A DNA stretch of 64,000 bases from Hydrangea macrophylla (Eukaryota > Streptophyta > Magnoliopsida > Cornales > Hydrangeaceae), in the NCBI GenBank assembly GCA_033977485.1, contig CM066989.1:97979887-98043886 (forward strand), written 5' to 3'. Below the pieces are notes generated by a model. The model ran no database searches. It was not told where the DNA came from and was given only the letters and a program-made list of their open reading frames with translations. A program made the translations under genes and the position numbers. Shown here one piece after another: positions 12,901-24,961 of this stretch; within the stretch, counting starts at the first letter, position 1, and every line of letters starts with the position of its first letter.

Positions 12901-15327
12901 GATTTCACCTTAGATGGTTCATCGAATTGATGGATTGAATCAACATAACGGATTTGGATTTCACTGATCAGGATTCACTGATCAGGTCTGAATCCGATCC
13001 ATTTTCAGGCTTAATTATACGGTCAGTAGTTCACCTCCACGCTGCAGAAGATGCTGTAGCTCAAATGGGTCCGCAAAAATTCCAGAGGGCAGTCTTTCAA
13101 TTATGATGGCCTCACAAAAATGCACAGGTAGATCATAAACAGACTCTGACTCGATGAATCTGATGGATGAAGATAGATGTCGATGAGAACCTTCGCCGAT
13201 CAGATCACGATGCAAGGCTGAAAGTGTCGGCACAACATGGAGTTTATTTTGCAGGGCTTCACATGATCCGAGAGGAAGTTCTTGGTCTATAAAATCTTGG
13301 AAATGTGAATCATCTAAACTAAGGTGTTTCTCAAAATAAGATTTTGAAATATAATTCCCAACACAAGGGGAGAGTGAGACCCAGTTACTTGAGTTTTTTT
13401 CATCCGAATTTGAGTTACACCCACCCGCCTGTAAATTTTCAAATGGAGTGAAGATATAGAAGCTTAAAATTAATTAAAAGGAGGAAGGTTCTGGTTAAGG
13501 AAACAAATATAACTGAAAAGCAATGTGACCAGTTTTTTTTTTTCAATACTCGGGCATGCAAGCATGGTTTACAAAATCATGAATAGAATTGTCAGTAGTA
13601 AGATTCACATTTTTAGTAAGCAAACTTTAATATGAGTAATGCTATGCTTCCCAGATTTTTATCCCAAAAGTGCTTCCCATATGATGTGGCAGTAGGATTG
13701 GTTAAATCCATATCCGGTCCCACTGCCACATCATTTGGGAAGCACTTTTGGGATGAAAATTTGGGAAGCATAGCATTACTCCTTTAATATATATGCATAG
13801 AGTAATAATACACACACACGCACACACAATTCTACACACTTTTCTACACCACACAATCTTGGCCATTGATTCCAGTGGACCCATATAGATCCCACATGGA
13901 TCCCACACGAAGGCACATGGAATCCACTGGAATAAATGTCCAGGATTGTGTGGTGTAGAAAAGTGTGTAGAATTGTGTGTGTGTTGTAATATCAAGATTC
14001 AAAATATTGAAAATTTTCCACTCAAAACTTGAACCTTCAAAGTTCAATAATATGATTCATGAATCGTATTTGTTCGTATGAACGACTTGTGAATCGACTG
14101 ATTCTTACAACCATGCATGTAAGAACAAAATAAAAAAGTAAACTAAATGAAAGAACCACCATATATGTAACAATAAAGTTCATTACGAAAGAAACTACTA
14201 GCACGTAGAAGTGGGACAAGCGCGAACTAGCATTTTGGTCGAGTTACCTCACTTGGAAATGGAGAAGCGGGCAGCGAAGAACCTGTGACAGCAAGGAATA
14301 TCACTTGGACTCCCACTATCAGATACATGCACACTTGAAAATTTGACGTATCCATGGAAAAGCTGATACAACGAAAAGAAGAAATGGAATAGTGGTTACA
14401 AAATGCTTCTGCGGTAAATGCTGGGCTTTCGGAGAGATTTCCTACTTCAACTTTGTTTTCCATGAACTTGCCCAAAACGAATATTTTCAGTCACTATCAA
14501 AGCTTGGGAATTAGCACTACTTCAAGGAGGCAACTTTGAGTATTTTGTATGTATAGTATTATAATATTTTCATGTCTATATAGCTGATCAAGAATTAAGG
14601 AATCAACTGTAGTGTGAAAAATAAGGGATCTTCTACGATACATCCTAGTGGTTTTGGTTGTATCATAAAACCCATTTTGGCGCCAAAATGTAGTAATTTG
14701 GTCCCACAAAGTTACAAGCAGGTCCCTATTAACTTCGAAAATCATAAAACCAATACTAATAGGATGTATCATACAAATATACCACTTTAGATTTTTCTCA
14801 ATGCAGATCAGTTCCATTCAATTATCTTGGTTGAAATATGTGATTGCAGCACACACAAAACACCCACAAAAACCCACAGAGGACATTGAAACTCAATGTT
14901 CTAAAAATCGCTAGGCGGAGGGGGCGTAGGCGAAAAATTAATTTTTAAACAAAATTAATACTCCAACATAGAAACAATTCTCATCATATAAACAAAACTC
15001 ACATTATCAACAAACTTAATTTCTAATACTGCTTCTCCATATCACTCCAATCTAAGGATCAAAAGACCGAAAATTCTCTTTCGTAGTTGACTGAAGGAAA
15101 CGAAACCCACCAGGAATCACGAAATTCCAGTACTTCGAGCACGAAATGAAGTCAGTATCAGAGAGAGACCCATCTCAATCCCACGTGAAAACTGAATAGT
15201 GGCTGTTTCAAATTTCAATCAATTTGGAATCAAAATGAAAATTGGAGAAGGAAAACCAGAGAGATTCTCTGAAAAATTGATGAATTTGATTATAAATCAC
15301 TTACCAATGATTGCGTCTCTTCTCCAT
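9937..15327 (-). CDS. PIGX: PIG-X: GPI mannosyltransferase I stabilising subunit
   Basis: PIG-X/PBN1 partners PIG-M in the ER membrane; the pair adds the first mannose to the GPI-anchor precursor in the lumen. Coding exons on the minus strand: 15327-15305, 14362-14248, 13428-13035, 12534-12368 and 10215-9937. All introns are GT-AG and phases agree, giving 325 residues. Residues about 17-34 form a signal-like hydrophobic stretch. The family core is plain: IIIERLPSGIFADPFELQHL (about 154-173), then AVFGDTNLELPSVASNRSVV and FNIELPLHARY. A single C-terminal membrane helix lies at about 295-319, before a short polar tail. The first coding exon is only 23 nt; its ATG joins in frame to an internal ATG at 14355, which could be an alternative start. 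Intron 2 holds two MITEs and intron 3 a repeat. No stop or frameshift is seen, so the gene looks intact. The family call is confident; the exact start is less so. Confidence 0.9.
10216..12367 (-). other. Large fourth intron of PIGX
   Basis: The intron is 2152 bp, bounded by GTATGT at the donor (12367) and TTTTTGCAG at the acceptor. Around 10290-10580 there is repeat-like text on a 'ccgaccctcgtaccc / cacccgacacccatacccg' theme, probably an old transposon fragment. The rest is AT-rich. No second gene is visible inside. Confidence 0.75.
12604..13010. repeat. Diverged repeat element inside PIGX intron 3
   Basis: The segment is built of 'aatccgaatccg', 'ggatatggatt' and 'cggatttggatttcactgatcagg' words in both orientations, with rough inverted ends ('aatggacaggatt...' and '...aatccgatccatt'). 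This resembles common plant interspersed repeats with 'GGATTCGGATT' themes. A duplicated 'cactgatcagg' lies at 12962-12986. Boundaries are approximate. Confidence 0.45.
13634..13781. mobile_element. MITE (148 bp) with 46-bp TIRs and 9-bp target duplication
   Basis: Near-perfect inverted arms at 13634-13679 and 13736-13781 start GAGTAATGCTATGCTTCCCA and share 'atcccaaaagtgcttccca'. CTTTAATAT flanks both sides (13625-13633 and 13782-13790), an exact 9-bp duplication. It lies in intron 2 of PIGX. Related copies are at 28084 and 28281. Confidence 0.92.
13800..13992. mobile_element. Inverted-repeat MITE with CA/TG-rich ends
   Basis: Arms at about 13825-13859 and 13942-13976 are complementary over more than 30 bases ('attctacacacttttctaca' and 'tgtagaaaagtgtgtagaat'). 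The core also carries a smaller inverted pair ('attccagtgga' / 'tccactggaat'). It sits 20 bp from the previous MITE, in the same PIGX intron. No clear target duplication. Confidence 0.7.
14363..15304 (-). other. First intron of PIGX
   Basis: Inferred intron of 942 bp: donor ATTG|GTAAGT at 15305/15304 and acceptor TTGTATCAG| at 14363 after a T-rich tract. A fragment of a plant repeat with 'cgctaggcggagggggcg' wording lies at 14898-14940; a relative occurs at 33640-33690. Nothing coding was found on either strand. Confidence 0.7.
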
Positions 15328-15560
15328 CAGTCTTCTTCTTCTTCTTCTTCTTCTTCTTCTTCTTCTTCTTCTTCTTCTTCGTTCGATCTAGGGACTAGGG
15401 TTTACCTTGCAGTCACTCTTCTTCTTCTTCTTCTTCTTCTTCTTCTTGGCCTTCGCTCGTCGTCGCTGGAGGCTCACCTGGGGTTTCTAGCCTTCGCTGG
15501 TTGGTCTCTCTCTCTCTCCAGTCTCCTCTCTCTTTTTGGAGAAAAGGGTAACAGTGGAAA
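15328..15560 (-). promoter_or_regulatory. PIGX 5' leader with GAA repeats
   Basis: Directly upstream of the ATG at 15327 the minus strand is purine-rich, with two GAA blocks at about 15330-15380 and 15418-15448 and a GAGA tract at 15506-15520. Such leaders are common in plants. No TATA box stands out. The opposite-strand poly-serine frame across this region is a repeat artefact. Confidence 0.55.
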
Positions 15561-15929
15561 CAAACAAATCTCACAAAGAAGAGTAATGATACACTCACTC
15601 CCTCAATCACACCCCAATCACATTTAACATATTATGACCATTGATTGCCCTTAAATTTGATGGGTTCCACACGAATCTCACAGATCGAAGTGTTGAACGT
15701 GAAATTGTGTGTCATGGCCCTCATGGGTTGGTTCTCTGTCTCTCTGTATTCGTGTGTCTGAGTATATATACAGACATATATATACATATATATATTCTTC
15801 TTAGTTTAAGAATAAAAGGAACTAGATCAGGATAATGGGTCTGTTGTGGAAGAGAAAATGCGTTGGATTTGAAAGGTTGATTTAGAAAGAAAATGGGTCT
15901 GATTTGGAAGATATATATATATATATATA

Positions 15930-15960
15930 CTAGTACGTACCCGTGCCCGTGGGCACGGGC
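15930..15960 (-). other. Helitron 3' terminus: hairpin and CTAG end
   Basis: Minus strand reads a perfect 9-bp stem (CCCGTGCCC / GGGCACGGG, 15940-15959) with a 2-base loop, then six bases, then CTAG at 15933-15930, followed by T. This is the textbook Helitron 3' end. A TA microsatellite (15911-15929) provides the target. Confidence 0.93.
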
Positions 15961-16344
15961 GAAAAAGAGTGGAAGTGAAAAAATAAAAATTAAAAAAATA
16001 AATTGTTTATACAAAAGTTTGATAGTTGAACTCAATATGATTAGTTAAAACTATTTTATAAAGAAAAAATGCAATGATCGAGTAAATGGGATAAATTTAA
16101 CCAAACAACTTAATAATTAAATAACTTTCACGTCGATTGGAATTAAGATGATAGAGTATTAAATATAAATTGTAATTGTGCAGTTAAAATTGTTTAAACT
16201 CAAATCATTATGAAATAAATATAACAAAAAAGAAAAGCAAGTACGGGTTATCGCCAAACATTAAGTACATAAAGGTTCTTAAAAAAACATTAAGTGTTGT
16301 CTAAAATCTCCTTTAACTAATAAAACAATAAATTGACTACAAAT

Positions 16345-17398
16345 CTATCTTTTAATGGGCAAGTTGTGCATTCTCAGCATCACTTTGTAGAACGTTTGAG
16401 TGTCAATCTCAATGTATCTTCTCCAATGCGCTGAGTGCACATAGATCTAGAAATTAACAAAAAAAAAAAAAAAAAACTACATTAGTTTAATGCAAATATA
16501 AATTATTAAAAAGATAAATTATACGAAAAAAATTATAAATCTATCTAATATTACCGTATTGACTTTCCAATTCTTCAAGTTACGGGAATCCATTATCTTA
16601 TAATCCCTTACTGCATACTCCCACTCCCACGCTACCTCTTTAAACCATTTCTACAAAATAGTAGTTTGTGGGTCAAATACAGGAGCACCGTTAGAATCAA
16701 ATATCAAATTTAAAAATTAACAAAAAAAAATTATTTACCTGTCAATTGAACATATCACTTATCTCTTTGTTGGGATTATTCATCACTCTCTTCTCCACAT
16801 CAGTTAATGCTCGTACACAGAGCAAATCAAATTCCATCTCCGTTAACTTATATTCTAAGTCTCTCAATTCATTAATTTCTTTATTTAGAGACGTGTGCAT
16901 TTCGTCCTTTGGCCATGACTCTGGAAGTGTTTCGACGATAGAATACATTAAAATGGACATATTAGGACGAAAGCCTTTTCTCTTAAGCTCTTTGTATGTT
17001 TCATATTTTACTTTAATATGCTCACCTATAGTGGAATCTAAACTCATAGGTTCATGTTCAAGTTTCAGCCATAATGGGTGTATATCACGTTCTGCATCCT
17101 CTAACAAATTTAAGAATTTTACTGCAGTAGTTGGTCTGTTATTAATCCACATATCCTCTATAATATGATTCCAATATGGTGGGAGTTGACGCGTTATCCG
17201 TATCATTTTCCATCTTTCTGACTCTGGTTTTGTAAATATTTTACTTTCATCCCAATAGCGGTGCTCTTCAATTATATGTGTACCGAATTTCCTTATGGGA
17301 TTGCCCTCTTCGAATTTTATATCTTTTAGGTCATTAATTTTATTTCTTCTTCTCGAACGAATAGATGTACATTTCAATATGTGGGGCCTCACAGCAAC
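16345..17398 (-). CDS. Spliced Helitron-borne gene of unknown family (partial)
   Basis: Three exons can be joined on the minus strand: 17398-16739, 16650-16555 and 16446-16345. All junctions are GT-AG and phase 0 (660, 96 and 102 nt), ending in TAG, for about 285 residues. The protein is charged and tryptophan-rich. Its first exon has long helical stretches ('SLNKEINELRDLEYKLTEME'), and the second and third carry 'EVAWEWEYAVRDYKI' and 'YVHSAHWRRYIEIDTQTFY'. I do not recognise a domain; it is not RPA, OTU or Ulp1 by eye. One in-frame TGA interrupts the end of the first exon (16742-16744). The 5' end is missing: the first exon opens at an acceptor, and a tentative tiny upstream exon at 17576 is only a guess. 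It lies 363 bp downstream of the helicase stop. It could be a captured host gene or a second Helitron protein. Confidence 0.55.
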
Positions 17399-17760
17399 CT
17401 GCATAAAGAAATAGACATGACTACTATGAATTTATCTAATTTAATGGAACAATGAAAAGTTTGAATGGCATTTAAAATTTCTGTACACAATAATCTTTAT
17501 AATTTCTGTTGTAAGTTAAAATTTGTTTGCACTGGATAATTTTTAAAAATACACCCACTGGAGGTGAAAAACTCATAGCTCGGCGATGGGCATTAGGTCA
17601 ATTCAAACACTGTAAAGTCAACTCATTAAAGATCTGTTACATGTACAACATGCTACATCAACAATTAGCATATATGTAGATTATATTCCATGTCGACAAA
17701 ATGAAACAAATAAAATACAGAGTGTTACGTTTATGACGTGTAATTTATCTATCAATTCCA

Positions 17761-20700
17761 TTATATCAGGACCTCAGGGCAAACGATATTTATAGTGGAA
17801 TCAGAGGAACAATCATCAAGAAGAACACTTATACGATCGAAAGATGTACATCTGGATAGAGCAACGTATAATTGTCCATGGCTAAAGACAGGATTACGCA
17901 AGTCAATCCCAACGTGTTGTACCGATTGACCCTGAGCTTTATTAATAGTCATTGCATAGGCCAACCGTACAGGGAATTGACGTCTTGTCATATTGAATGG
18001 CAGTTCTGCTGTTGATGGTGCCAAGGATATCCTAGGAATGAACACTAAATTGCCAGCTTTTTCACCAGTCAAAATTTGCGCTTCAATAACACGCGAAGCG
18101 GTTCTGACAACCATTAATCTAGTGCCATTGCAGAGTCCATCTGTCGGTGCAATGTTTCTTAGCAATATGATAGGGCACCCCTTTTTTAATTGCAAGTTGA
18201 ACGGAGGCAAACCGGAAGGGTCCAATGAATTAAGGTATTCATTAGGATACCGATTACTGATGGCACGATCATCTCCATTGTCGATAGATATCTTATCTGC
18301 ATCCAAATATGTGCATGCCTCACCCGGAAATACATCTAATGCAGCTTTGTTAATAGCATTCACATCGTCATTACGTGCCGAAAGAATTGTCCGCTCAATG
18401 AGATAGCTAGGTGTCGTCGTCCCTTCTACACCCAACCGTGGATAAATTGTGCGTAGTAGCTCATCAAGATCACGACACTTATGTATTGCAGAAGGAAGTT
18501 GTATAACTTCTTGTGTGTTGCTCCCTATCTGATTATGAATGAATATATAAGATATAGATAGGTTTTTTATCAAACAAAGAAAATTATGAAAAAAGCACGT
18601 ATTTAGGCATAGTTGATGAACAATTTACCTCCATCAAAAATGTCCCAAAAATTGCATTTCTTGGGTCTAGACTATTCAGCCGCATGTTATAATCCAAACT
18701 CAAAACTTGAATATTGTTCCACAGTGAAGAGCGCCTCAAGGATGCAGCTACTATTTGTTCACGCACTCCTTTGGGAATGATTGGCAATATTTGGCGAAAA
18801 TCTCCACCAAGAACGACAGTTATACCCCCCAAATGGCTTGTCAATGTCACAAATATCGCGAAGTGTGCGGTCTACTGCCTCCACACAGTTCCTGTGCTGC
18901 ATTGGAACTTCATCCCATATAATTAACCTAGCGGATCTGGCCAATTCTGCTTGCTCAGACTGCTTACTAAACCCACATACTGAATTGTCATGCACAACTA
19001 ATGGAATGGAGAATGTTGAGTGTGCAGTTCTGCCTCCTACTAACAATAATGACGCAACACCAGATGACGCTACTGTAATAACATTATGACCAAGACTTCG
19101 TATATGTAGCGCAACTGTATTATAAGTGTAAGTCTTCCCCGTTCCAGCTCCCCCGCTAAGAAAGAATGTGGTCCCTTTATTTTCTAAAACTGCAGAAGTT
19201 ATTGCACTAAAGGCATTACGTTGTCCAACATTAAGATTATCAATTCGACTCTGCACATCTTGACATTGAGCATCAACCTGAAGCTGTCTGTGCTCACATA
19301 GTAGCCTATTTCCAATGGTGTTGCTCCAATCTCCACTTGGGTGAGGCATAGGCGGAAAGTCAGCTAGACTCTTCCCTGATTGCTGAAGCATCTGATTTAG
19401 AAGGTGCAAGCCGTAATCCTCTACCTCTGACACAGAAGGGTTTGGAATTCCATAGAATGTATGAATCTGATAATGGAGATCGTCACATATATCTGCCAAA
19501 AATCTTATCCACAACTCACAGAGATTCATCGGAGAGCATTCTGTGAGAATTATGCTGAACAATCTCCTCAATTGGTGTCCAGTTTTCATTAGTGCACCCT
19601 CTTGAAGACACTGTATCCACTCTTCATCATCTTCAAGCATCCCTAGCGCAACACATGCTGATTTGAATGTAGGGTGTACTACATTGTTGACAGTGCCCAA
19701 ATGGTCATATGATTGTGGGCCTCTCACATTTGTCAACAACAAACGTAAGTAAAACGTCTCACCTGAATTTGGGCTAGCAAAATACATTCTCCCAATAGCA
19801 TTTCCCCTTTTTCTCCGTGTCCAGATACACTTTGTAGAGTGCCAAACTGCAACAGATGGGAACTCTTGATAAGTGTACGCACGTGCCCATTCGTTGTTTG
19901 CACAATAGTCAAAGAAACCAGTCAAAGACGACTTCTGCCCCACGGCTCTAGCTGCAATCCTGTCCACTGGTTCATTTGGATCAAAAACCACCTGATGCAT
20001 TCCAGGCAAATGAAGTGCCAATCGAATCACAGCAGGATACTCTTCATGAATACCAAAACCAAACAATCTCCAAGCAGCTTCTACTGGTCCAATGTACCTG
20101 GAATCAAGGTATTGTTGGATTTCATCGGCTCCTCCAAGCACCATCGTTGCACGATCATGACCTTTGTAAATGTACTTATGAATGTACTTGACGCATCTAA
20201 TCCCCGCACATACTTCAACATTAATGTGGCAATGAAACCTTCTTGAAAGATACGCATTATACGGCACAACATCCCTATTATCAACTTTCTTCCCTCGAAC
20301 TGTATACACATGACCATCATTGCGTCGCCGGTAAATAGGATATCCTTGCTGGTCCATTGTTGTTGTTTCTGTAAAGGCTTTAGGGTACCTCTTGGTGCAT
20401 TTTCCATTCTCCATACATGGAGCTTTTCCATTTCGATTTCCGCATGGCCCATGTATCATACATTTTATAACAGTATCAAAGAGTGCAGGATCATCTTTTG
20501 GGTTTGGGAATTCCGCAGACACCAATCGGTCAACCTGATCACACGTCTGAATCTTGTCTGGTCCATGAAGAAACAGAAGAGCGTGCATATGCGGAAGCCC
20601 CCGTTTTTGGTATTCAATTGTGTAGACATGCGCAACCTTTTTACCGAAAACTCGTTTTTTATCGATCTCGTTCATTAAACACCTTCTCTTTAGCTCAAAA

Positions 20701-23700
20701 ACACGGGCAATTAAATCGTGACGATCAAAGGGTGTTTGATGCGGCAATAGAGCTGCTGTTATTTCTGGCCAGTTTGGATTTGCTGTCATGGTAAGAAAGA
20801 TATCTGGGTGATGATTGTGCCGCGTGATAGCCATCGAATCCTGGAAAATCTCAAACATATGTCTTGGACTTCCATGGAATGATGAGGGTAAAACCATTCG
20901 TCGGCCAACTTGTTCAGGTTGAAATCCCTCACGTTCATCAATAATATCAGTTAAATCCTTATAGAGTTCGGACCGAAGTTTTCCCTGGTTCAGCCTATAG
21001 TAAGTCAAGCGATTTTGCTCAGTTGCGGCCCAAGCGTCAACCATAAACTCCTGAAATAATTTTCCCGCTCGTAGGATTGTTGAGTATTCTGTGGGGCGTT
21101 GAAACACACGATAGCAATAGAATTGCAACTGAGTAAGGCGGTCATTGGAGTGGCATTTTCGCAAAACGTCCCACTGTTTTATATCAGGCTGTCATCCAAG
21201 CTCGCCTCGAGGGAATAATAGAACATAGTGTAACGGTAAATAAGCCGGATGACACTCACTAATTTGCATCAACCCATTATTCCCCCTCAGATGTAAAATG
21301 ATGTCTCTCATCGCACTTTGCTCAGTCCCATCCCCGGGCAAGATTACCGCGATCTCAGCTGCTGTTGGTAGGTTGTAACGTCGTGGATCATTTACAGCAT
21401 CGTAACGAAGATATGCATGAAGAACTTTTCCCTCTGATTCAGATTGGTTCAAAAGTTCATAAGCATGACGGTATTTGGCTGGGAATGGATTGTACTGTAG
21501 TAAAGTTTCTGTAATGGATTTGAGGACATCCATTCTTAAGTGTGAATTTCTATGATGACGCTCCTGTAAAGCAGTATCAGGATCATAAATATACAACTGA
21601 GCATAACTTGGTGCCTGGTCAGAATGAGGGAGCAGAGATCCTGTTCTATGGCGCAATTCCCCATGAATGATAAAAGAATTGGGACCCCTACCAATCAGTA
21701 CTCTTGTGTCAAATTTAGCACCAAGACTCGTAAATGCATTACATGCATTATACTCGCGAATGTAACGTCGAAATGAGTTGGACTGAACATCATTCCCATC
21801 ATACAAAGCTTGAATCAATGGAGGGGGCGTTTCAAGTCGGGGGAGTTTAATTTTTCCTTGCAAGCAACAGATTCCAAAACGGGGGTGTATTTGAGATGAA
21901 TTTGTCAACTTCTCATCCATCCAGTGTAGGGCTGAACAATCAGGACATTGTACATCCATGTTCCCAAGATTATGGCGATCCACATACACATTATCTGTGT
22001 GATTATCCCTTTCATTACCTAATCCATCCTCTTCATTCTCTAATCCATCATCAATATTAATTTCTACGAGGCAACACTGAGTTGCAGAATTTCGCCTACA
22101 ATTATTATGGATTGTACTTGAGTATAGAGAATGATAAGAAATTTTGAAATGTGTATTTATAAATTATGAAATATAATTCACCTATTAGTTTGCGAAGGAG
22201 CAAATGTATAATGCGTCTGTGCCGTGATGACCCTATCAACATCTGTAGCTGCGAGTTTGTTTCCAAGATCTCGTGGCGTAAGCATATTCCTAAAGACAGT
22301 CAGATTGGAACCGGAATTCCTCGATGTCCGGTTGAATGAGAGTTCATTGGTAACATTTTGTGGAGCCGATGAAGACTGGAAGACGTTAAGATTCCGTGGA
22401 GCAACGATTGTATTCATCGTTGGAGTAATTTCACCAATGATACAATCCCCCGAGTTAGGTGTTTGGGGTAGCAGCCAGGGTCGTGGCACCGTTACTCGTC
22501 TCGGTGTATCATACGTTGTCCTAATGGATTTTGTTGCACTTGTTTCGTGATCGAAATACGAACGACAACGTACTCTTGGAGTGAGATTTGGAACGTTTGG
22601 AGGTTGGGACGATACCATCATTGATACAATATTATTAATGGATGCCTAAAACATACAAATAAGCAAACACTATTAGCCTTGTATCTACTATATGTGATAT
22701 AAAATGTAAAAACTTCAGTTAGTTGTTCAGCATGAACGCTAATTTTATGTTTAAATCTTAACTTTAAATAACCATAACTTTATCATTTTTAATTGATCTG
22801 TTTGAATTAAAGGATTATAACTTCCTTATTTTTTGGCCTTGTTGAGAGATTTATTTATTTCGTTCATATACTTGTTCGAGATCTACACGTCTATAGGTGT
22901 TAAATTTAGAAAAGAAGTATTTTTATTGTTAAATTCATGAAAAAAAAACATGTTTTCACAATTTCGTTTAAATTTATTTTTTTTCTTCCAGGATTTTTTT
23001 GAGATCTACGGACCGGACTTGGAGATTGTCCAAAAAACTGAAAAATTTGGAGATGTTTTTCGATTAAATTATTGAACCATAATTTTCTTTCTTTTTTTTT
23101 TTTTTTGGACATCTTGGGTTTTTTTTTTTTCAGGCATTTTTTTTTTTAAATCTACACAACTATAGTATATATCAAGGTTACAATAAAAAGTAATGAACTC
23201 AAGATGATTGAAGTCCCACTCTTTTGACATGTTATTTTTTTTAAACGTATTTTTTTGTTTGTAAGACTAATGCAAACTCTCTAACACATTCACATCTTAG
23301 TTTATAATTTATTTTTTTGCAACCTCGTCGATCATTAAAGAACCATAGCTTCCTTATTTGGCCATTTTATTTTTTTATTTTTTATTTTTTAGTTTCATAT
23401 ATTTGGTCGAGATGTACATGTATATAGATGTCAATCTCAAGGAAAGGAATATTTTTTTGGCAGATTCATGAAAAAAAAAAACCGATATATTTTGGAGCCT
23501 TGTGTTGAGCCTTTATCCCAATGAATTAAAGAAACATAAATGCCAACTTAAAAGAGTATTGTATTCCAAAACTGTGAAAGTCTAGAAATATACATGCCCA
23601 CTTAAATAAACATAACTTTCTTATTTATTTGGCCCTTTTGTTTTGCTTTGTTTTTTTTATTTTTTTTATTAGTTGTTCGAGGTATACACATATTTGGATG

Positions 23701-24615
23701 TCAGTTTTACCAAACTTAGAAGACAGAGAGCATCTGTCTTGGGACCAAATGGGCCCTTATGCTATCAAATTTGTCCACCATTACAAAGGACAATAAATGT
23801 ATTTTATTGGTCTGTTTTAATTTTTTTTTTGTTTAATGTATTTTTTTGCGAGATGCACAAATCTAAAGTAATTTTACAAAGATTTTTTTTTTTTGCTAGA
23901 CTCATGCAAACCATAACACATTCACATATTAGTTTTAACAAATATATTTTTTTTCTCCCATGAGTTTATCAAGATCTACGAATTGGAGCTGGGAAATTCT
24001 CCAACAATCACATACCAATGATGGGGCATAAACTTAACAAACTAGTACAAAATTGATAGTCGATTAAATAAAAGCGTACATTAATATCTTATTAATTAAA
24101 ATTCTAAACTTACATTTTCTTTCCCCATTCCTTCATTGGTAACTTTCTCCTTCCCTTTGTTGGAGGTTGTTGCTTTCTCCTTTCCCTTGTGGGAGCGATT
24201 GACATTGGCCTTAAACAATATTGATAAGAGAAAGTATTGTCAGTATACTGCAATTAAACACTATCATAAGGAAAATTGAGTTATTGAAAAATAATAAACA
24301 TAAACTGATTATTGATATCATTACGTGAGCAAGTATCTCTCTATTTAACTCACATTCTTCTCGAATGACAATGCCCACATTTCTTTTTTTTTTTTAAATT
24401 TTACCTGTTGCATAAAGCATCGTAAGTTATATTTACTGCGAACATAAAGTAAAAGGAAAAAAAAATATATACACTCACTGTTTTCTTCAGGTCTCCATCC
24501 ATCTGCAAAATATTGAAAAAGTCAATACCGATAGCTCAGCTAAAAAAATAGAATTGTTTTATGTTCATTATAAATCGAAAAATCATACTTGACCGTAGAT
24601 AGTCATGTCATCCAT
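17761..24615 (-). pseudogene. Helitron Rep/PIF1 helicase gene with one stop and one frameshift
   Basis: RepHel nicks and joins single-stranded DNA and unwinds it during rolling-circle transposition. Main body: 22645-22182, 22095-18629, 18528-17761, with GT-AG introns at 22181-22096 and 18628-18529. The Rep domain shows the HUH-type motif '[11 protein letters not shown]' near 20583-20600 and the tyrosine motif '[10 protein letters not shown]' with two Tyr four apart. The helicase has Walker A GGAGTGKT (about 19130-19155), Walker B 'LIIWDE', 'GGDFRQILP', 'INKAQGQS' and 'VALSR'. Small upstream exons (24615-24589, 24502-24479, 24209-24114, perhaps 24404-24325) join in phase 0, but the last has an A-run that breaks phase. 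Lesions: an in-frame TGA at 21192-21194 between two perfectly continuous blocks, and a G-run one base too long at about 18825-18830. The N-terminal 150 residues are low in complexity. The family call is certain; upstream exons are tentative. Confidence 0.85.
22750..24010. repeat. Diverged T-rich repeats in the long Helitron intron
   Basis: A block of roughly 200-350 bp recurs with decay near 22800, 23330 and 23610. Shared words are 'ataacttccttatt', 'ttggcc', 'tgttcgagatctacac' and 'attcatgaaaaaaaa'. This fills the 1.47-kb intron between the proposed exons at 24114 and 22645. No coding signal. Confidence 0.6.
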
Positions 24616-24930
24616 GATAAAATAACCTGAAATCACAAAAAATTAACATAAATGACTATAGCTATGTGCAACGACTCACTAATATCATCAAGAAAAACGC
24701 AAAAAAAATCAACAAAATTAGAGAATTCTTCTTCAGAATTAGGGTGAATAAATGAAATGGAAATGGAAATGGAAATAAAAGGGAATATATGTCAGATAGT
24801 GAAAGTATGAGTGAGCAATAGTAAACCACATTTGGGTGAGCACACCCATGGCTTTTCAAAAGAAGAAGCAACCAAACAAAACCCAAAAAAAGAAAGGGTA
24901 TTATTATTCTTTCTGTGGGCTATAATTTCA

Positions 24931-24961
<31 letters not shown>

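Noticed and set aside
15199..15627. Plus-strand frame with long poly-serine and poly-leucine
   Set aside because: It is the TTC microsatellite read through the PIGX leader on the opposite strand; no domain and no splice logic.
18759..20794. Plus-strand frames opposite the Helitron helicase
   Set aside because: They are antisense shadows of a well-conserved minus-strand coding region.
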